Assembly (NCBI GenBank): GCA_021234155.1
Contig: JAJEKV010000054.1
Span: forward strand, 1,304,001-1,368,000
Reading direction: 5' to 3'
DNA from: Isoetes taiwanensis
Taxonomy: Eukaryota > Streptophyta > Lycopodiopsida > Isoetales > Isoetaceae
DNA: 64,000 nt
In this document: positions 31,879 through 42,360 of the stretch, piece by piece
Position numbering within the stretch: position 1 is the stretch's first letter
How the letters are laid out: each line of letters opens with the position of its first letter
Notes under the pieces: model-generated
What the model was told of the DNA's origin: nothing
The model's database searches: none
What the model saw: only the letters and a program-made list of their open reading frames with translations
Translations under genes and position numbers: made by a program

Positions 31879-33195
31879 ATGTTGAACATGGTTCTTTGTA
31901 TAAGTTGTGGCCTGCCATTAAAAAGGAAGAAAAAGAAAAATAAAATGTTTTTCGACTATCCTACTTACAATCAAGATGACCGTAACAAGGTGAAAGCAAA
32001 AACTCATGTAAAGCAATTCGAGGCTTTAAGCATGTTAAATGGTCATGACGAAGACTCTATAAGGGTGTTGATCTTCCCAACAACCTTACAGGGTGTAGCC
32101 GCTAACCTGATGTACTCAAATATTGACTCTATGTATACATGGAATGAAATGAAAAGTTATTTTATTTCCATGTTCCAAGAAGAATTATCTTACAGAGAAT
32201 GTAGAAAAATATTGGACGCAATTAAAATTGAGGAAGGAGAACATCCTCGAGAGTTTGCTTTGAGAATTCAAGATATAGTTGCAGAAATGCAACCTAGGCC
32301 ACATGAAGAAGACATTGTTGAATGGTATATTAATGGATTTCCATTTGAAGTATGCCAGATGTTACAACTAGAAAACCCTCCTACATTAAACCAAGCAGTC
32401 GAGAGAGCTGTTGTGGTTACTAGAGTTCTAGGTGTTATGAAGCATGATGAACTAGAACTAGAGCCTTATGTGTATAATGAGGCACAAGGGATTAAAGAAA
32501 TGGAGGAATATATACTTGAAGAAAGTTGTCATGAGATGCATAGTACATGTGACTATGTAAATTCAGGTGAACGTGGCAAATCTATAAGCAATGAGATTGA
32601 GGCATCAAAAATAGAAAATGATGAACTGATCCTTGATAATCCTATAGAAACTCAAGAGCTTCAAAATGGGAATATAAATGAATTAGAATTCTTCAAAGAG
32701 GAAATTGAGAGGATATTTGATTGCAATGAAATCAAATATATGTTTGATCATCCAATGTATGGAAGCAAGGTGGAAACTTGGATTGAGGAAAAAACTTGCG
32801 CTCAAGCGATTGAAATACATGTTACAGATGATGAAAATTTGGCAACACATGTTGCTATCTATAATATTGTGAGAATACCTCCAATCCTTAAAGAACTCCA
32901 AAGAGAGAATCTTACATATAAAGAGAGCAATATGTTATCAAATGGAAAAATGGTCCCAAAAGTTAATGCCACTACAGGACCTCATATTAAAGAACTCCAA
33001 ATCATAAAGAATGCAAACCAGTATGGCATGAAGAATGCTAAAGATATGATTTATCTTGAGCAATCCAAGTTCAAGGCAAATCCTTTCATATGGACAAATT
33101 GTTATGAACAGGGCCATATAGACCAACAAGGAAACTTTATAGAGTATTTCTTGACAAAGAAAAATATGCTTAATCATTATGGCACCTTGCTTTAA
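31879..33195 (+). CDS. Gag-like protein of element C (438 codons)
   Basis: Retrotransposon Gag capsid (Retrotrans_gag) text at residues about 35-170: THVKQFEALSMLNGHDEDSI, FPTTLQGVAANLMYSN, TWNEMKSYFISMFQEELSYR, EEGEHPREFALRIQDIVAEM. The middle is acidic. Near the C-terminus WTNCYEQGHIDQQGN looks like a degenerate zinc knuckle (Cys and His kept, other Cys lost). The first ATG may be at 31879 or at the Met before FFDYPTY (about 31945); the poly-Lys N-terminus (KRKKKKNK) may be untranslated. It would form particles using protease and RT from another element. Confidence 0.82.
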   Translation: MLNMVLCISCGLPLKRKKKKNKMFFDYPTYNQDDRNKVKAKTHVKQFEALSMLNGHDEDSIRVLIFPTTLQGVAANLMYSNIDSMYTWNEMKSYFISMFQEELSYRECRKILDAIKIEEGEHPREFALRIQDIVAEMQPRPHEEDIVEWYINGFPFEVCQMLQLENPPTLNQAVERAVVVTRVLGVMKHDELELEPYVYNEAQGIKEMEEYILEESCHEMHSTCDYVNSGERGKSISNEIEASKIENDELILDNPIETQELQNGNINELEFFKEEIERIFDCNEIKYMFDHPMYGSKVETWIEEKTCAQAIEIHVTDDENLATHVAIYNIVRIPPILKELQRENLTYKESNMLSNGKMVPKVNATTGPHIKELQIIKNANQYGMKNAKDMIYLEQSKFKANPFIWTNCYEQGHIDQQGNFIEYFLTKKNMLNHYGTLL

Positions 33196-33846
33196 CAAGA
33201 ACCAAAACCCAAAGTAAAAATCAAACATTCCATTGGGAAGAGTGATGAGAACCCAGGTTCTCATCAAAAGTTGGGGGGAAATATGTTAGGGGTTTTCCAC
33301 CCTTTGAATGCATTAGCACTATGGCTATTAAATTTGAAGACACTATCATTATTGGCATGGGTCCACATCATCAAATGTTATTCATATTCCTATTGGTCCA
33401 TGTCAGTGATCCTCCCACATCATTGCCATGTCATTGATCCATGGGAAAAGGCACAAAGAAGAAACACAAAAACTACCCTTGGTCCATGTCATGTGCCACA
33501 TCACTGCCATGTCATTGCCACCTAGGCCATTCTTGTTTATAAATAGGCATTTTACATGACTAAAGAGGGATCATGTATGGAGTGAGAGAGAGAGATCATT
33601 AGTTGAAGACCATGATCATGTGGGTGTTCTTGTTGTATCTTGTCAATTTCAATAAAGAAGTGCAGTTTGAGTATCTTTTGTGATGTTCTTGTAATGTAAG
33701 TGTGGATGTAAGTGTGCTTTTGATTATCTTAATTCTGGGTGAGAGGCAGAGTTAAGTGTCTTAGTTTGTGTGCTGATGAAGGCCTTCGGGCCAAGTCCAA
33801 GGTCTTGAATTCTATCTCTAAAGGGAGATTTTCCCTTAACAGAAAC

Positions 33847-34003
33847 ACTTACCCACAAAAGACGCAACATGGGTTCTTAAAGCGGATTTGGATAAGACTT
33901 ATCCGGACTTTATGAAAGAATGCCAGGGCCGAACCATTCAAGATGCCATCATCTCCAACCTTGACGGTAAGCATGGTGTTATTAGTCCGACATGGGTCAT
34001 ATG
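33847..34003 (+). pseudogene. Element A chromodomain, last part
   Basis: The frame resumes after element C: HLPTKDATWVLKADLDKTYP, DFMKECQGRTIQDAI, matching the end of B's chromodomain. It terminates near 34001 (TGA). Confidence 0.82.
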
Positions 34004-34508
34004 AGCAAGATCCGGCAGGGATCATTGTAGGGGTTGGGTTACATGCATCTTAGGTGGAAAACTGGGCATATAGGCATTCATGATAGGACGCATTCGTCTA
34101 CGGCTATAATGGGAATATTGCCATTCCTTAAGCCGCGACAACATGCCAGTCATAATTCTTGCATTCATTTTTTTTTTCATTATTTAAGGGGGTGGTCCCT
34201 TCAACCACACTACTTCAATTATTTTGTAAATACTGATGTATTTTACTTCTGCAGGTCAGTAGGGCATACTAGTATACTGCAGAAGATTCTAGGCCTCAGC
34301 CTAAAGGCCAACTTTTGTCTTTAAAATTTTGTGATATGAGTGCACTCTTGAGTTGTTATTGTGTTACTACTTATGTTATTAAAGGACCTCTGTCCTGTCA
34401 CCTGGTTATGTAATTTTCTGATGAATTCAATTAGTAAGACTTACATTTTGTACACTTAATCCCCACTAACTCTAATGCTGAGGACAACATTAATCCAAGG
34501 GGGGAGAA
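34004..34508 (+). other. Element A 3' untranslated region and polypurine tract
   Basis: Non-coding. It ends with CCAAGGGGGGAGAA (34496-34508), the polypurine tract next to the 3' LTR. The preceding text CTAACTCTAATGCTGAGGAC is shared with B. Confidence 0.75.
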
Positions 34509-36051
34509 TGTGACATTCTAGGTATTTATACAGTATATGTATGCATACCTGGACACGCCACCAACATGTAATTAGACCCTAGGGGTCGAATTTGGGTTCA
34601 CCTATAATGGATTTTATTAGCTATGCTAATAAAATAAGGGATAATTATGGATTTTATTAGCATAATTAACATAACTATGCTAATTGGAGCCTAATTATTT
34701 AAATGTCACCAATGAGGGGGTGCCACCTGGCCCAAATCGATTGGCCAAGGGGGACGTGCTATTTTGGTTGTGGAAATAGGGGTCCTACCCCCATTTCTGC
34801 CCAAATTCAAATTGGGAAGTAAGGCGGAGCAGCACCTACCAGCTTTAGCCACTTGCTAACAGCCTCAAGCTATGGAAGCCTTCCGTGACAACAGCTCCAG
34901 CCAAGAGATTAGTTAGTCCCTAGATAGCTTCTATTTCTGCTAACACTTCTTTTAATAGGTGGAATGACTAAATTCTCTTTCATATGTTGTTTGGAATGAC
35001 GATGGATGGTTAGATGGTGTTTGTATTCTTTCTTTCTGCTCCCTCCATGTATTGGGATTAAGGAAAGGGTAGAGACCTGAAGGCCTCTTAGCAATAGAGA
35101 TGTCTCTAGCTAGACCCCTTAACACCCAATAAATGCAGCATGTGCACAAGAGCCAACCTGACTGAGGATCCTATGATGTGGTTCAGCACCAGATAACGAG
35201 TATGATGGTGAATTGGAGGTGGAGTCTTGCCTAGCGTGGCTACAGGACTCTTATAGTGTGCTGGGCTTATAGCTGGTCACTATGTGTGGGCCGGGTATGG
35301 GTCTGACACTCCCTGGGTCACAGGAGACGTGCCTATATGGACGCCTTGGACTCGAACGGGCTGGTGAGCCGGCCTTTAGATTTAAGGGACTAAGCTCCGT
35401 GCGGATGGGGGTCACTAAGGGGCACGTATTCTCTAGCACACCCAGGGATCCATCATGCTCGGGAAGGAGACGCCTCTCTGACCTGCCTCATCGGACCGGG
35501 GAGATGTAACTCGGAGCAGTCCCGAAGGGTGATTCCTTGGGATTGCATCTCCGGAGGGCTTGCACGTCATAGCATGATTCAGCCTATCTGCAAAATGTGC
35601 ACAGGAGGGACGGATGGAGTGGACTACCCTAGCCATTGTCTTATGCCAGCCAACGCCATGTTATGCTTTCGTCTGTTGATATCTCGAGGCCCTGACCGTC
35701 GGTTGATCTTTTGGAGTCTGAGCCCAGGGTAGCGCCTTGTCATGCTGTTAGTTCATGTTATTATGGTTGTATGATCTTTTCGTTGATGATGATGGATGGG
35801 CCACCCTTCGTGGTGGTATATTATTTTAGCATGATTGTTGTATGCTAACGTCTATGTATGCTTCCGCTGTATAGGATTTCCCATAGAGGACATGGGACGA
35901 ATGACACCTCCGTGTTCCTCGCCCAGACACTTGGCCATCCCAAGCAGTCCGAGTATGACGGAGGGTCTTACCATGGTGATGTAGTCGCCATGGGAGGGGA
36001 ATTCCCGTGTTTGTATGATGGGAATATCGTATAAATTCTGGGAGCGTCATA
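34509..36051 (+). repeat. 3' LTR of element A (1543 bp)
   Basis: Begins TGTGACATTCTAGG and ends GGGAGCGTCATA. Homologous to 8948-10497 with many scattered substitutions and small indels, which marks an old insertion. Confidence 0.92.
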
Positions 36052-37100
36052 GGGCCCACTCATCGCACCTATTTAAGGTGCTAGTAGAACCTGTGCTTTT
36101 GTATGGGGTCAAGGTCTGGGGCCTGGTGGTTTCCCTCGCCACTTGGAATGACTTGGAGTAGGTGCAGAAAGCTTCCTTGGCACGGGCCCTGGGGGTAAAG
36201 TCCACAGTTTCATACCAGATATTGTTGCAGAAGTCAATTTTCTTGCCACTTCAGAGGGGGGCTCTTGACAGACACATCATCTACTTACAGAAGGTGATTA
36301 ATATGGACGGTACTCATCTTTCTAACCTCGCTTACATTGTGGCAATGGGGCCTCAATGCGTAAAGGTTTGTGGCAGGAAAAGAGAGCTCAGCGGCTGATC
36401 AGATGGAATGCGCAGGAGCACTGGTGCATCCGATCACCACAGTCTCAAATAGTACCTTGATACATGCTTCCTCAGCAAGCTATGGGATGTCAGCACCCTT
36501 GAACTGGTCAAGACGACACGTTACCAATGCCAAATAAATTCCATGTTGGAGCGGGGCCTTGCACACTCATCTACCCATGAAAAAGTGCAAATCCATTGCC
36601 TCTATCTGCACACACACAATCTTCGGATTGAGATGGAAAGATAGATTGGAGAGCTGCGCCAGGAGAGGCTTTGTCAACGCTGCCAAGTTGGAGCTATGGA
36701 AGACGAATGTCACACCCTTCAGAGCTGTCCGACATATGATGACATTCGGATATGCTATGCTGAGCTGATCCGTCCTGGCTAGCCCCTGCATAAGATGAGC
36801 ACGGCCTCAGTAAGGATGCTGGGATCATACCTTCAAGAGGTCATGGATTGCCATGATCTGCTCGGTCCTCGGGTATTTGCCTGATATATGTACATATTTC
36901 TTTTCCCCCGTGATAGATATTTTTACAATTTGACAACAATCCTATTCTTGTCACAGTTTTTTCCCCAAAAACCCTTCGGTGCAGGGATTTTTTTTTAACC
37001 CGGATAGTAATACACTTGCTGCACCTCTTTTTTGGATCCCATACACCAATTAGTCTCTGTAGGCGATAAAAACTCTATTCTATTCTATTCTATTCTTTTG
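36052..37100 (+). mobile_element. LINE, 3' portion resumed after element A, with (ATTCT)n tail
   Basis: Continues the LINE of 7040-8947: LVEPVLLYGVKVWG (about 36084-36120), ATWNDLE, LARALGVKSTVSYQILLQ, then the C-terminal zinc-binding region with CQRCQVGAMEDECHTLQSCP (about 36675-36735). The 3' end is GGCGATAAAAACTCTATTCT followed by ATTCT repeats (37062-37096). Frames are broken, so inactive. Confidence 0.82.
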
Positions 37101-38085
37101 CCAACCATTGGAAAATATCTAAGCCAGAAAAGCAGCCGCTCTTTTAAGGATCGAAGGCAAGTCCATCCATCCCATTCTCAAGAATAGCTTCTGTTATTTC
37201 AGCTTGCATCCTTGGAAAAATTCCCTTCCCATCCAGATTAAATGGATTCTTAAGAGATTTCATTTGGAAATAGAGCAGAGATTTTGTGAAAAGCAGGAAC
37301 GTATTCCATCCATTCTGAAATGGTAGCCGGATTTGGCATGGCCAAAAAAGCATGCATTGAAAAATAGTTTAAGGCTGTCAGATTGTACATGTAAAATAGT
37401 CGAATGTTTTGTAGTGAGAATGTATACGGATTTGCCATGGTGTGCAGCCAATTCTACCCCAGATCAAGAATGGCATTAGGGTTAGAAACCCTAGTGATTT
37501 TTGCTTTTTATGCTACCGAATTCATTAGATGAAGAGCGGGAATACGATTTTGATTATTGAAGCAAGTGTTAACCTGGGTTTGAAACTCTTTGTTTATTCT
37601 TCTATGGCTGCAAAGAACAGAACAACTTGACATAATAACATAGCAATGGAGCCGTAGAGTGCTAGCACAAGCCTGATTCAAAGGTAAACATGATCGGATT
37701 TGAAGGGCAACATGGTCATATTTGAAGGCAAACATGGTTTAGAGGCGAAGGAGGCTAGATCTGAAGGCCAACAGGGTCAAAATTTAAGGCTTGGAAACAA
37801 ACAGACAAGGCCTAAGGGCCCAGTTCGATTTCAGGGGCAGTCCGCCATAGCCGCCCTCACGATTGTGTGGATAAAAAACATTGACATTTTTTTTGTTGTT
37901 ATGTTTTATGGGAGATCTTGTTATTTTGGTTATTTTCATTTTAATATGTGATAGTATCATCATGCAACTAGAAAATTGAAATTAAACATCCCAAAACCCT
38001 TGCAAAGCAAGCTCAAACAGTGCCAAAAAATGCCCACAATGCATCTAGGAAGACTGATCAGGGTACCATTACCACATATGGAAAG
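37101..38085. other. No recognisable gene
   Basis: Short ORFs on both strands without family motifs. A local repeat of GGCAACATGGTCATATTTGA / GGCAAACATGGTTTAGAGG / GGCCAACAGGGTCAAAATTTA type (37706-37790) suggests a degenerate minisatellite. Confidence 0.45.
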
Positions 38086-38089
38086 GTAG

Positions 38090-39260
38090 ATTGTTACAGC
38101 TCTTAAAAGGCTTTATACTGACCTCTTTCAAGGGGCAGATAATGAAGAGGCTAATATTCAACTATGTTTGACGTGATTGGAAATCCTGGTGAAATCATGG
38201 ATGATAAGTGGATTGAGAAAGCCTCTCTTCCTAAAGTTTTTGAGACCTTGAAGAAAATGAAGCATGGAAAAAGTCCTGGAATTGATAGATTTCAGCCTGA
38301 TTTTTTTGTTGAATTCTGGCCCGTTAAAAAGGATGGCATTGCCCAATTTACTTAAAGAGTCTGAACTGCTCAGTTTCTTTATCCTATCTTTAAAATTGGT
38401 ATGATTTTTTACCTAGGCCTCTGGTCTAGTGGCAATACACTAGTCCTAGAACATGTAAGTCTTGAGTTCGAGACCGTCTAGAGTCACACTATGCATAGAC
38501 TTGTCCCATGGCTAGCTGTAAGTTCCCCATGGACATTAAATATTATCTATTTTAATTCCCAAAACTGAGGCTCTTTGCACAATGAATGGAAAACTATCTC
38601 CTTACTACTACTATGTACAAGTTGATAGGTTAAATTATCTCTGGAGGAGTATCATCCATCTTCACGATAAAATCAACACTTGTCAGTCAACTTTTTGCTC
38701 AATAGATTCATTTTAGACAATTATACTGCTATAAATGAAGCCCTTCATTGGAACAAACTGACCAAATAGAACTGCATAGACTCATCTCATGGCCCATTGT
38801 AATGTCTCCTAGACATTAAAATAATATCTATCTATCTTGATTCCCAAAACTGAGGCTCCTTGCAAAATTAATGAATTGAGAACCATCTCCTTGACTACTA
38901 TTATGTACAAGTTGATAGCTAAAATCATCTCTAGCAGGATTACCATCCATCTTCAAGATAAAATCAACACTTGTCAGTCAGCTTTTTGCACATTAAATTC
39001 ACTTTAGACAATTATACTGTTGCAAATGAAGCTCTTCATTGGAACAAACTGACCAAATAAAAGTGCATTCTTCTTAAGCTAGATTTCAAGCGTGCTTATG
39101 ACTGTATTTCTTGGACATTCCTTGAGGGATCCTTAAATCATATTGCTATCCATATGCAACTTATTAAGCTCATCATGGGCCTTAATTAGAATGCCAATAT
39201 TTTGATTATTAAGGATTTGACTCACGACAACAGTCAATGGTTATTGGGAGGTGCAAGACA
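38090..39260 (+). mobile_element. L1-type LINE reverse transcriptase fragment, rearranged
   Basis: Plus-strand text: ALKRLYTDLFQGADNEEAN, FETLKKMKHGKSPGID, DFFVEFWPV (start of L1 RT), then after the SINE IPKTEA, ISLTTIMYKLIAKIISSRI, HLQDKINTCQSAF, LKLDFKRAYDCISWTFLEGSL. A block of about 280 bp is present twice in tandem (38497-38765 and 38777-39060). Multiple stops. No catalytic YADD box is found downstream, so it is truncated. Confidence 0.78.
38412..38556 (+). mobile_element. tRNA-derived SINE
   Basis: RNA polymerase III A box TGGTCTAGTGG (38422-38432) and B box GAGTTCGAGACC (38464-38475), with spacing typical of a tRNA head, then a body ending GGACATTAAATATTATCTATTTT. Inserted within the L1 RT fragment. 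A second tail piece (38782-38842, ending GACATTAAAATAATATCTAT) belongs to the tandem duplicate. Confidence 0.75.
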
Positions 39261-39700
39261 TGGTGTTTGGATGTTTGGAGGGATTTTGGGTTTTGGGGGT
39301 GGTCTATATATCATTATGTTGTGAAGACCTATTCCCCCACCTCAGCAAAGATGGTCCTAGCCAAAGCTCAACCACCACACCCCCTTTTCCCCCTCCCCCA
39401 AAGACCAATTCGTTAATTTTTTTTGTAGGACAGCATGTCCTGCTCATCTCAACAACAACTGGACATTGGCAAATTTTGCAGGACAAAAGGTAAGGTTAAC
39501 CTCACTTTTTTTTCGAACCCTACCCCCCCCAGAATTAGCTTTTTCAAAGCAAAGGTCTTAAAAACATATCGTGCTTGCCTTCCTGCCAAAAGTGATAAGT
39601 ATGCTGCTATACAGGGTCCTATGTCACAAGCATTCAAGGGCATCTTTTTCTCTAATTGGAAATCTTACTCCTGCTCTAAAAGCAAAGTATTCTTCTGACT
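39261..39700. other. No recognisable gene
   Basis: Low-complexity patches (T-rich, CCCCC runs) and short ORFs without motifs, between two LINE fragments. Confidence 0.4.
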
Positions 39701-40290
39701 GGTCCTTCACAATGTTCTTACCAGTTCTGCCTGTGATGGGGTTCTCTTGGGGATGGTTCGCAAGATGGTCCATAGACTATCAACACATTATGGATATGTC
39801 GGATATCGCAGAGCAGGAGCTGCATTTGAATGTGCGCTTTGCTGCCTCTCTGTGGGATGCGCCCACTCTTGCAACAGAGTACTATCACACACAGGTCAAT
39901 CCGTTGCTTGAGCACGGCACCCACCAGTATTTGAAGGCACACATCTCCACCAAGAAACGAAGAGCTATAGCTGCAATAAGGACAGTGTCCCACCATCTCA
40001 GAATTGAGACAGGCCGCTGGGGTACGGATGGAGGGCAGGGAATCCCCCGGCATGAGAAATTATGCAGTGCTGTCACATGCAGATAGTAGAAGATGAACAC
40101 CATTTTCTACAGGAATGCCCAGTATATGCACACATCCGGCCAGCTCATGCTGATCTCAGATGCTCTGAGATAGCAATTCATCAACTGCTAGCTTCGCCAA
40201 TGGTGGCACGACTTGCGTCCTACATTCTGCAAGTCTCCACCGTCAGGGAGTCCCTCACAACACAGGGAATTTGAGCGCCCAAATAGGGCC
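39700..40290 (+). mobile_element. LINE C-terminal fragment
   Basis: Plus frames read HHLRIETGRWG, then KLCSAC-type text and VEDEHHFLQECPVYAHIRPA (about 40088-40146), the Cys/His C-terminal zinc-binding end of LINE reverse transcriptases. It resembles the corresponding part of the LINE at 36675-36735, so probably a second, diverged copy of that family. Confidence 0.68.
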
Positions 40291-40499
40291 TCTCAACGCC
40301 TACTACAAGGGTTTTCCCTCCCACATGGGGGGTTTTTTCATCCCGGTGGTAGAGACACATTATACAGGGTTTCTGTGGTTTTCTTTTGTGTTTGGAAACT
40401 TTCTGCTATATTGAATAGCTTGAAGCTTTCATAATCCAACTAGTTGTGCATCTTAACTTGCTTCAAAGAGCCATTTCTTTACCTGGTTTTCCTATAAGA

Positions 40500-41560
40500 T
40501 TTTGATCTAAATTTCCAACTGGCTCTTGCGTAAGAAGTTATCCTTGGGTTTAGTCTCCAACTGGAATCTTACTTCGTTAAATCTTCTCAAGAAGATTCGA
40601 CCTGGCTCTTCCTTTTGGCATAAGAAGTTATCCTTGGGTTTAGTCTCCAACTGGAATCTTACTTCCTTAATCTTCTCAAGAAGATTCAACTCGGAAGTTT
40701 TTTCTTCCTGAGCAAATTTCTTTCCCCATTGTTTGACCCAGTTTTTTACTTTCTTCATCTTATCATTGAAGTTTTTCATAGACTAATGTTGACTTAATTT
40801 TGGAAGAGATGTATAAAAAGCAATGAAGTCCTGGCAAAAAGCCTTCATCTGGAATAAAGAGATATTGAAATTAAAAAGATACGTTCTTCCCTTTGTACAA
40901 AAAATGGAGTTGATGATCAGAGATTGTATTGGTTGTCTCTAGTGATAATAGAATTATCCAGCCAGTTGACAGTTGAGTTGTGGATATAGAATCTGTTCAA
41001 CATGCAAGAATTTCTCTTGTCCCGTTTCCTTTTTTTTCTCCAAGAGAATTTGGTGCTGGTGGAAAGGACATAGACTAAATCATGGTTGCTCATCCAAGTG
41101 TCCCAAGCATATCTCTCATTCTTGGACATATTGACTTTGTTGCCTAGTTTCATGTCCCAGTGAAGGGTTTTATTCAAATCTCCACCAACTACCCAGTTGT
41201 CAACTCGATGTCGCAGAGGCATCCAATTGTCAATCTCTAACCACATAGACTCTCTCTCTCATAGGGGTCAATGGAAGCATAAATATTGATGAAGGCCGCA
41301 CAGCAACCTTTAATGTTAAGAGTGATATAGGACCATCTATTAGGACTGATATAGGAACTAACAACCTGCTAGTCTAATCGACTCTCCTAAGTTAGCAATT
41401 TCGAACATAGAGAATCTAAGCTCTTAAATTATGATGAATGTCAACTTTGAACTCTCTAACAGGGGCTATGAATCTCCTCCTCTTGGTAGGCTCCTTCATA
41501 CCTTTTAGACTCCAAGTTAGAAGCCTCATGAAGGGGGATATGATAGAAGAAAATGAGAGG
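40500..41560 (-). mobile_element. L1-type LINE endonuclease and linker, minus strand
   Basis: Minus-strand text in order: MRLLTWSLKGMKEPTKRRRF (endonuclease start, about 41530), FINIYASIDPYERE, WVVGGDLNKTLHWDMKLGN, ERYAWDTWMSNHDLVYVLST, FSWRKKRKRDKRNSCMLNRF, then the linker MKNFNDKMKKVKNWVKQWGK and EVRFQLETKPKDNFL. The last motif is present twice because of a 94-bp tandem duplication (40530-40680). Only the first half of ORF2 is here; the RT half on this strand is missing. Stops near 41400. Confidence 0.8.
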
Positions 41561-41792
41561 CAGGTGGCCTAATAGTACATGAGTTTCTTCATCCCAAAAG
41601 GTGGGAATTTACTCCTGGTATTATAAAAGTGTTCCTAAGACATATCTTGACCTTGAATTGGCTGCTTAGAGGGGTGGAGTTCTTATTTTTCAATCTTCTC
41701 ATAATGGATCTCAAAGTAATATTGGTAAGGTCATGTAAAGGGCTACTGCTATTGTTGGCTAAGATATTCTCTTCTAAGTCTGGGATGATTAT

Positions 41793-42360
41793 CTAATCTT
41801 TAGAGTCCGAAATTACTATGCCATTCATGTCATCCAGGTTGTTTTGTAGAGCCTCTAACCCTAGTTTAATGTTAAGCTTCTGACATTGATAAGAAGATGG
41901 AATAGACTCAAAGCAAGAGTCAGCAGGGGAAGCACTAGATGGTAATGAGCAACGGATTTGAGAACCTTGCTTCAAATTAGCCTCTGACCTGTCTGTACTA
42001 CACATTGTGCACTTAAACAAATAAGATTACCTATAAAATCTCATCCGATATATCTTGATCCACTTTGCCCTTAATGTTGATAGGTGGAGTTGTAATTTGA
42101 TCATAAAGGGTCCTAGACTTAGGTTTGACTGCCAGCTCATTTATTGCTTCTGAAACCAATCCACCCATTAGATCCATAGTTGACTTTTCACACGATCCAT
42201 ATCGTACCTTCAGGGGAGTATACTCAATTGGAGCTAGAGTGACCTTTGGGAAAGCAAAGTTTGGAGAGGTATAATTGGTGTAGATTTTAGGGCATGGAAT
42301 ATAGGGCTTCTTCAGGTATGAAGCGGAGGTACAATCCAGTGAGCATTGTTTCGACTGCAA
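41793..42360 (-). mobile_element. Probable L1 ORF1 C-terminal linker
   Basis: Two minus-strand frames (42360-42031 and 42020-41793) directly upstream of the L1 endonuclease give Ser/Pro-rich text (YTPLKVRYGSCEKSTMDLMG, SLPSSASPADSCFESIPSSY). Position and composition suit the tail of an L1 ORF1 protein; no motif proves it. Confidence 0.4.

Larger units (their letters stand above)
30293..33841 (+). mobile_element. Gag-only LTR retrotransposon C (TR-GAG type, 3.5 kb)
   Basis: LTRs 30293-30848 (556 bp) and 33284-33841 (558 bp), almost identical by eye, start TGTTAGGGG and end CTTAACA. Exact 5-bp duplication GAAAC at 30288-30292 and 33842-33846. The primer-binding site after the 5' LTR, TTGGTTCCGTTGCCGGGA (30850-30867), resembles the tRNA-Asp type with changes. 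A polypurine tract TTGGGGGGAAA precedes the 3' LTR. The interior of 2.4 kb encodes only a Gag-like protein, with no protease, RT or integrase, so it is non-autonomous. Known: such elements are called TR-GAG or LARD-like. It is a recent insertion into A's chromodomain codons. Confidence 0.92.
8948..36051 (+). mobile_element. Ty3/gypsy chromovirus A (27.1 kb including nested insertions)
   Basis: LTRs at 8948-10497 and 34509-36051, a tRNA-iMet type primer-binding site, a polypurine tract, and the domain order ORF1 - histone H3 - Gag/CCHC - protease - RT - RNase H - integrase - chromodomain. Removing B (15816-29181) and C (30293-33841) leaves an element of about 10.2 kb. The two LTRs differ at many sites by eye, and the coding region has numerous stops and frameshifts, so A is old. 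Target duplication GGACC/GGGCC lies in the interrupted LINE. Catalytic residues are lost: the RT KID motif reads KIG (about 14521-14529), and the integrase Glu in TERTNR reads TKRINR (about 29620-29637). Confidence 0.93.

Noticed and set aside
33271-33525. Identical 84-residue ORFs at about 30295 and 33271
   Set aside because: They are the two LTRs of element C, not a duplicated gene.
38090-42360. Twin-priming inversion of one L1 insertion
   Set aside because: Twin priming puts the inverted 5' part upstream of the sense 3' part; here it lies downstream.
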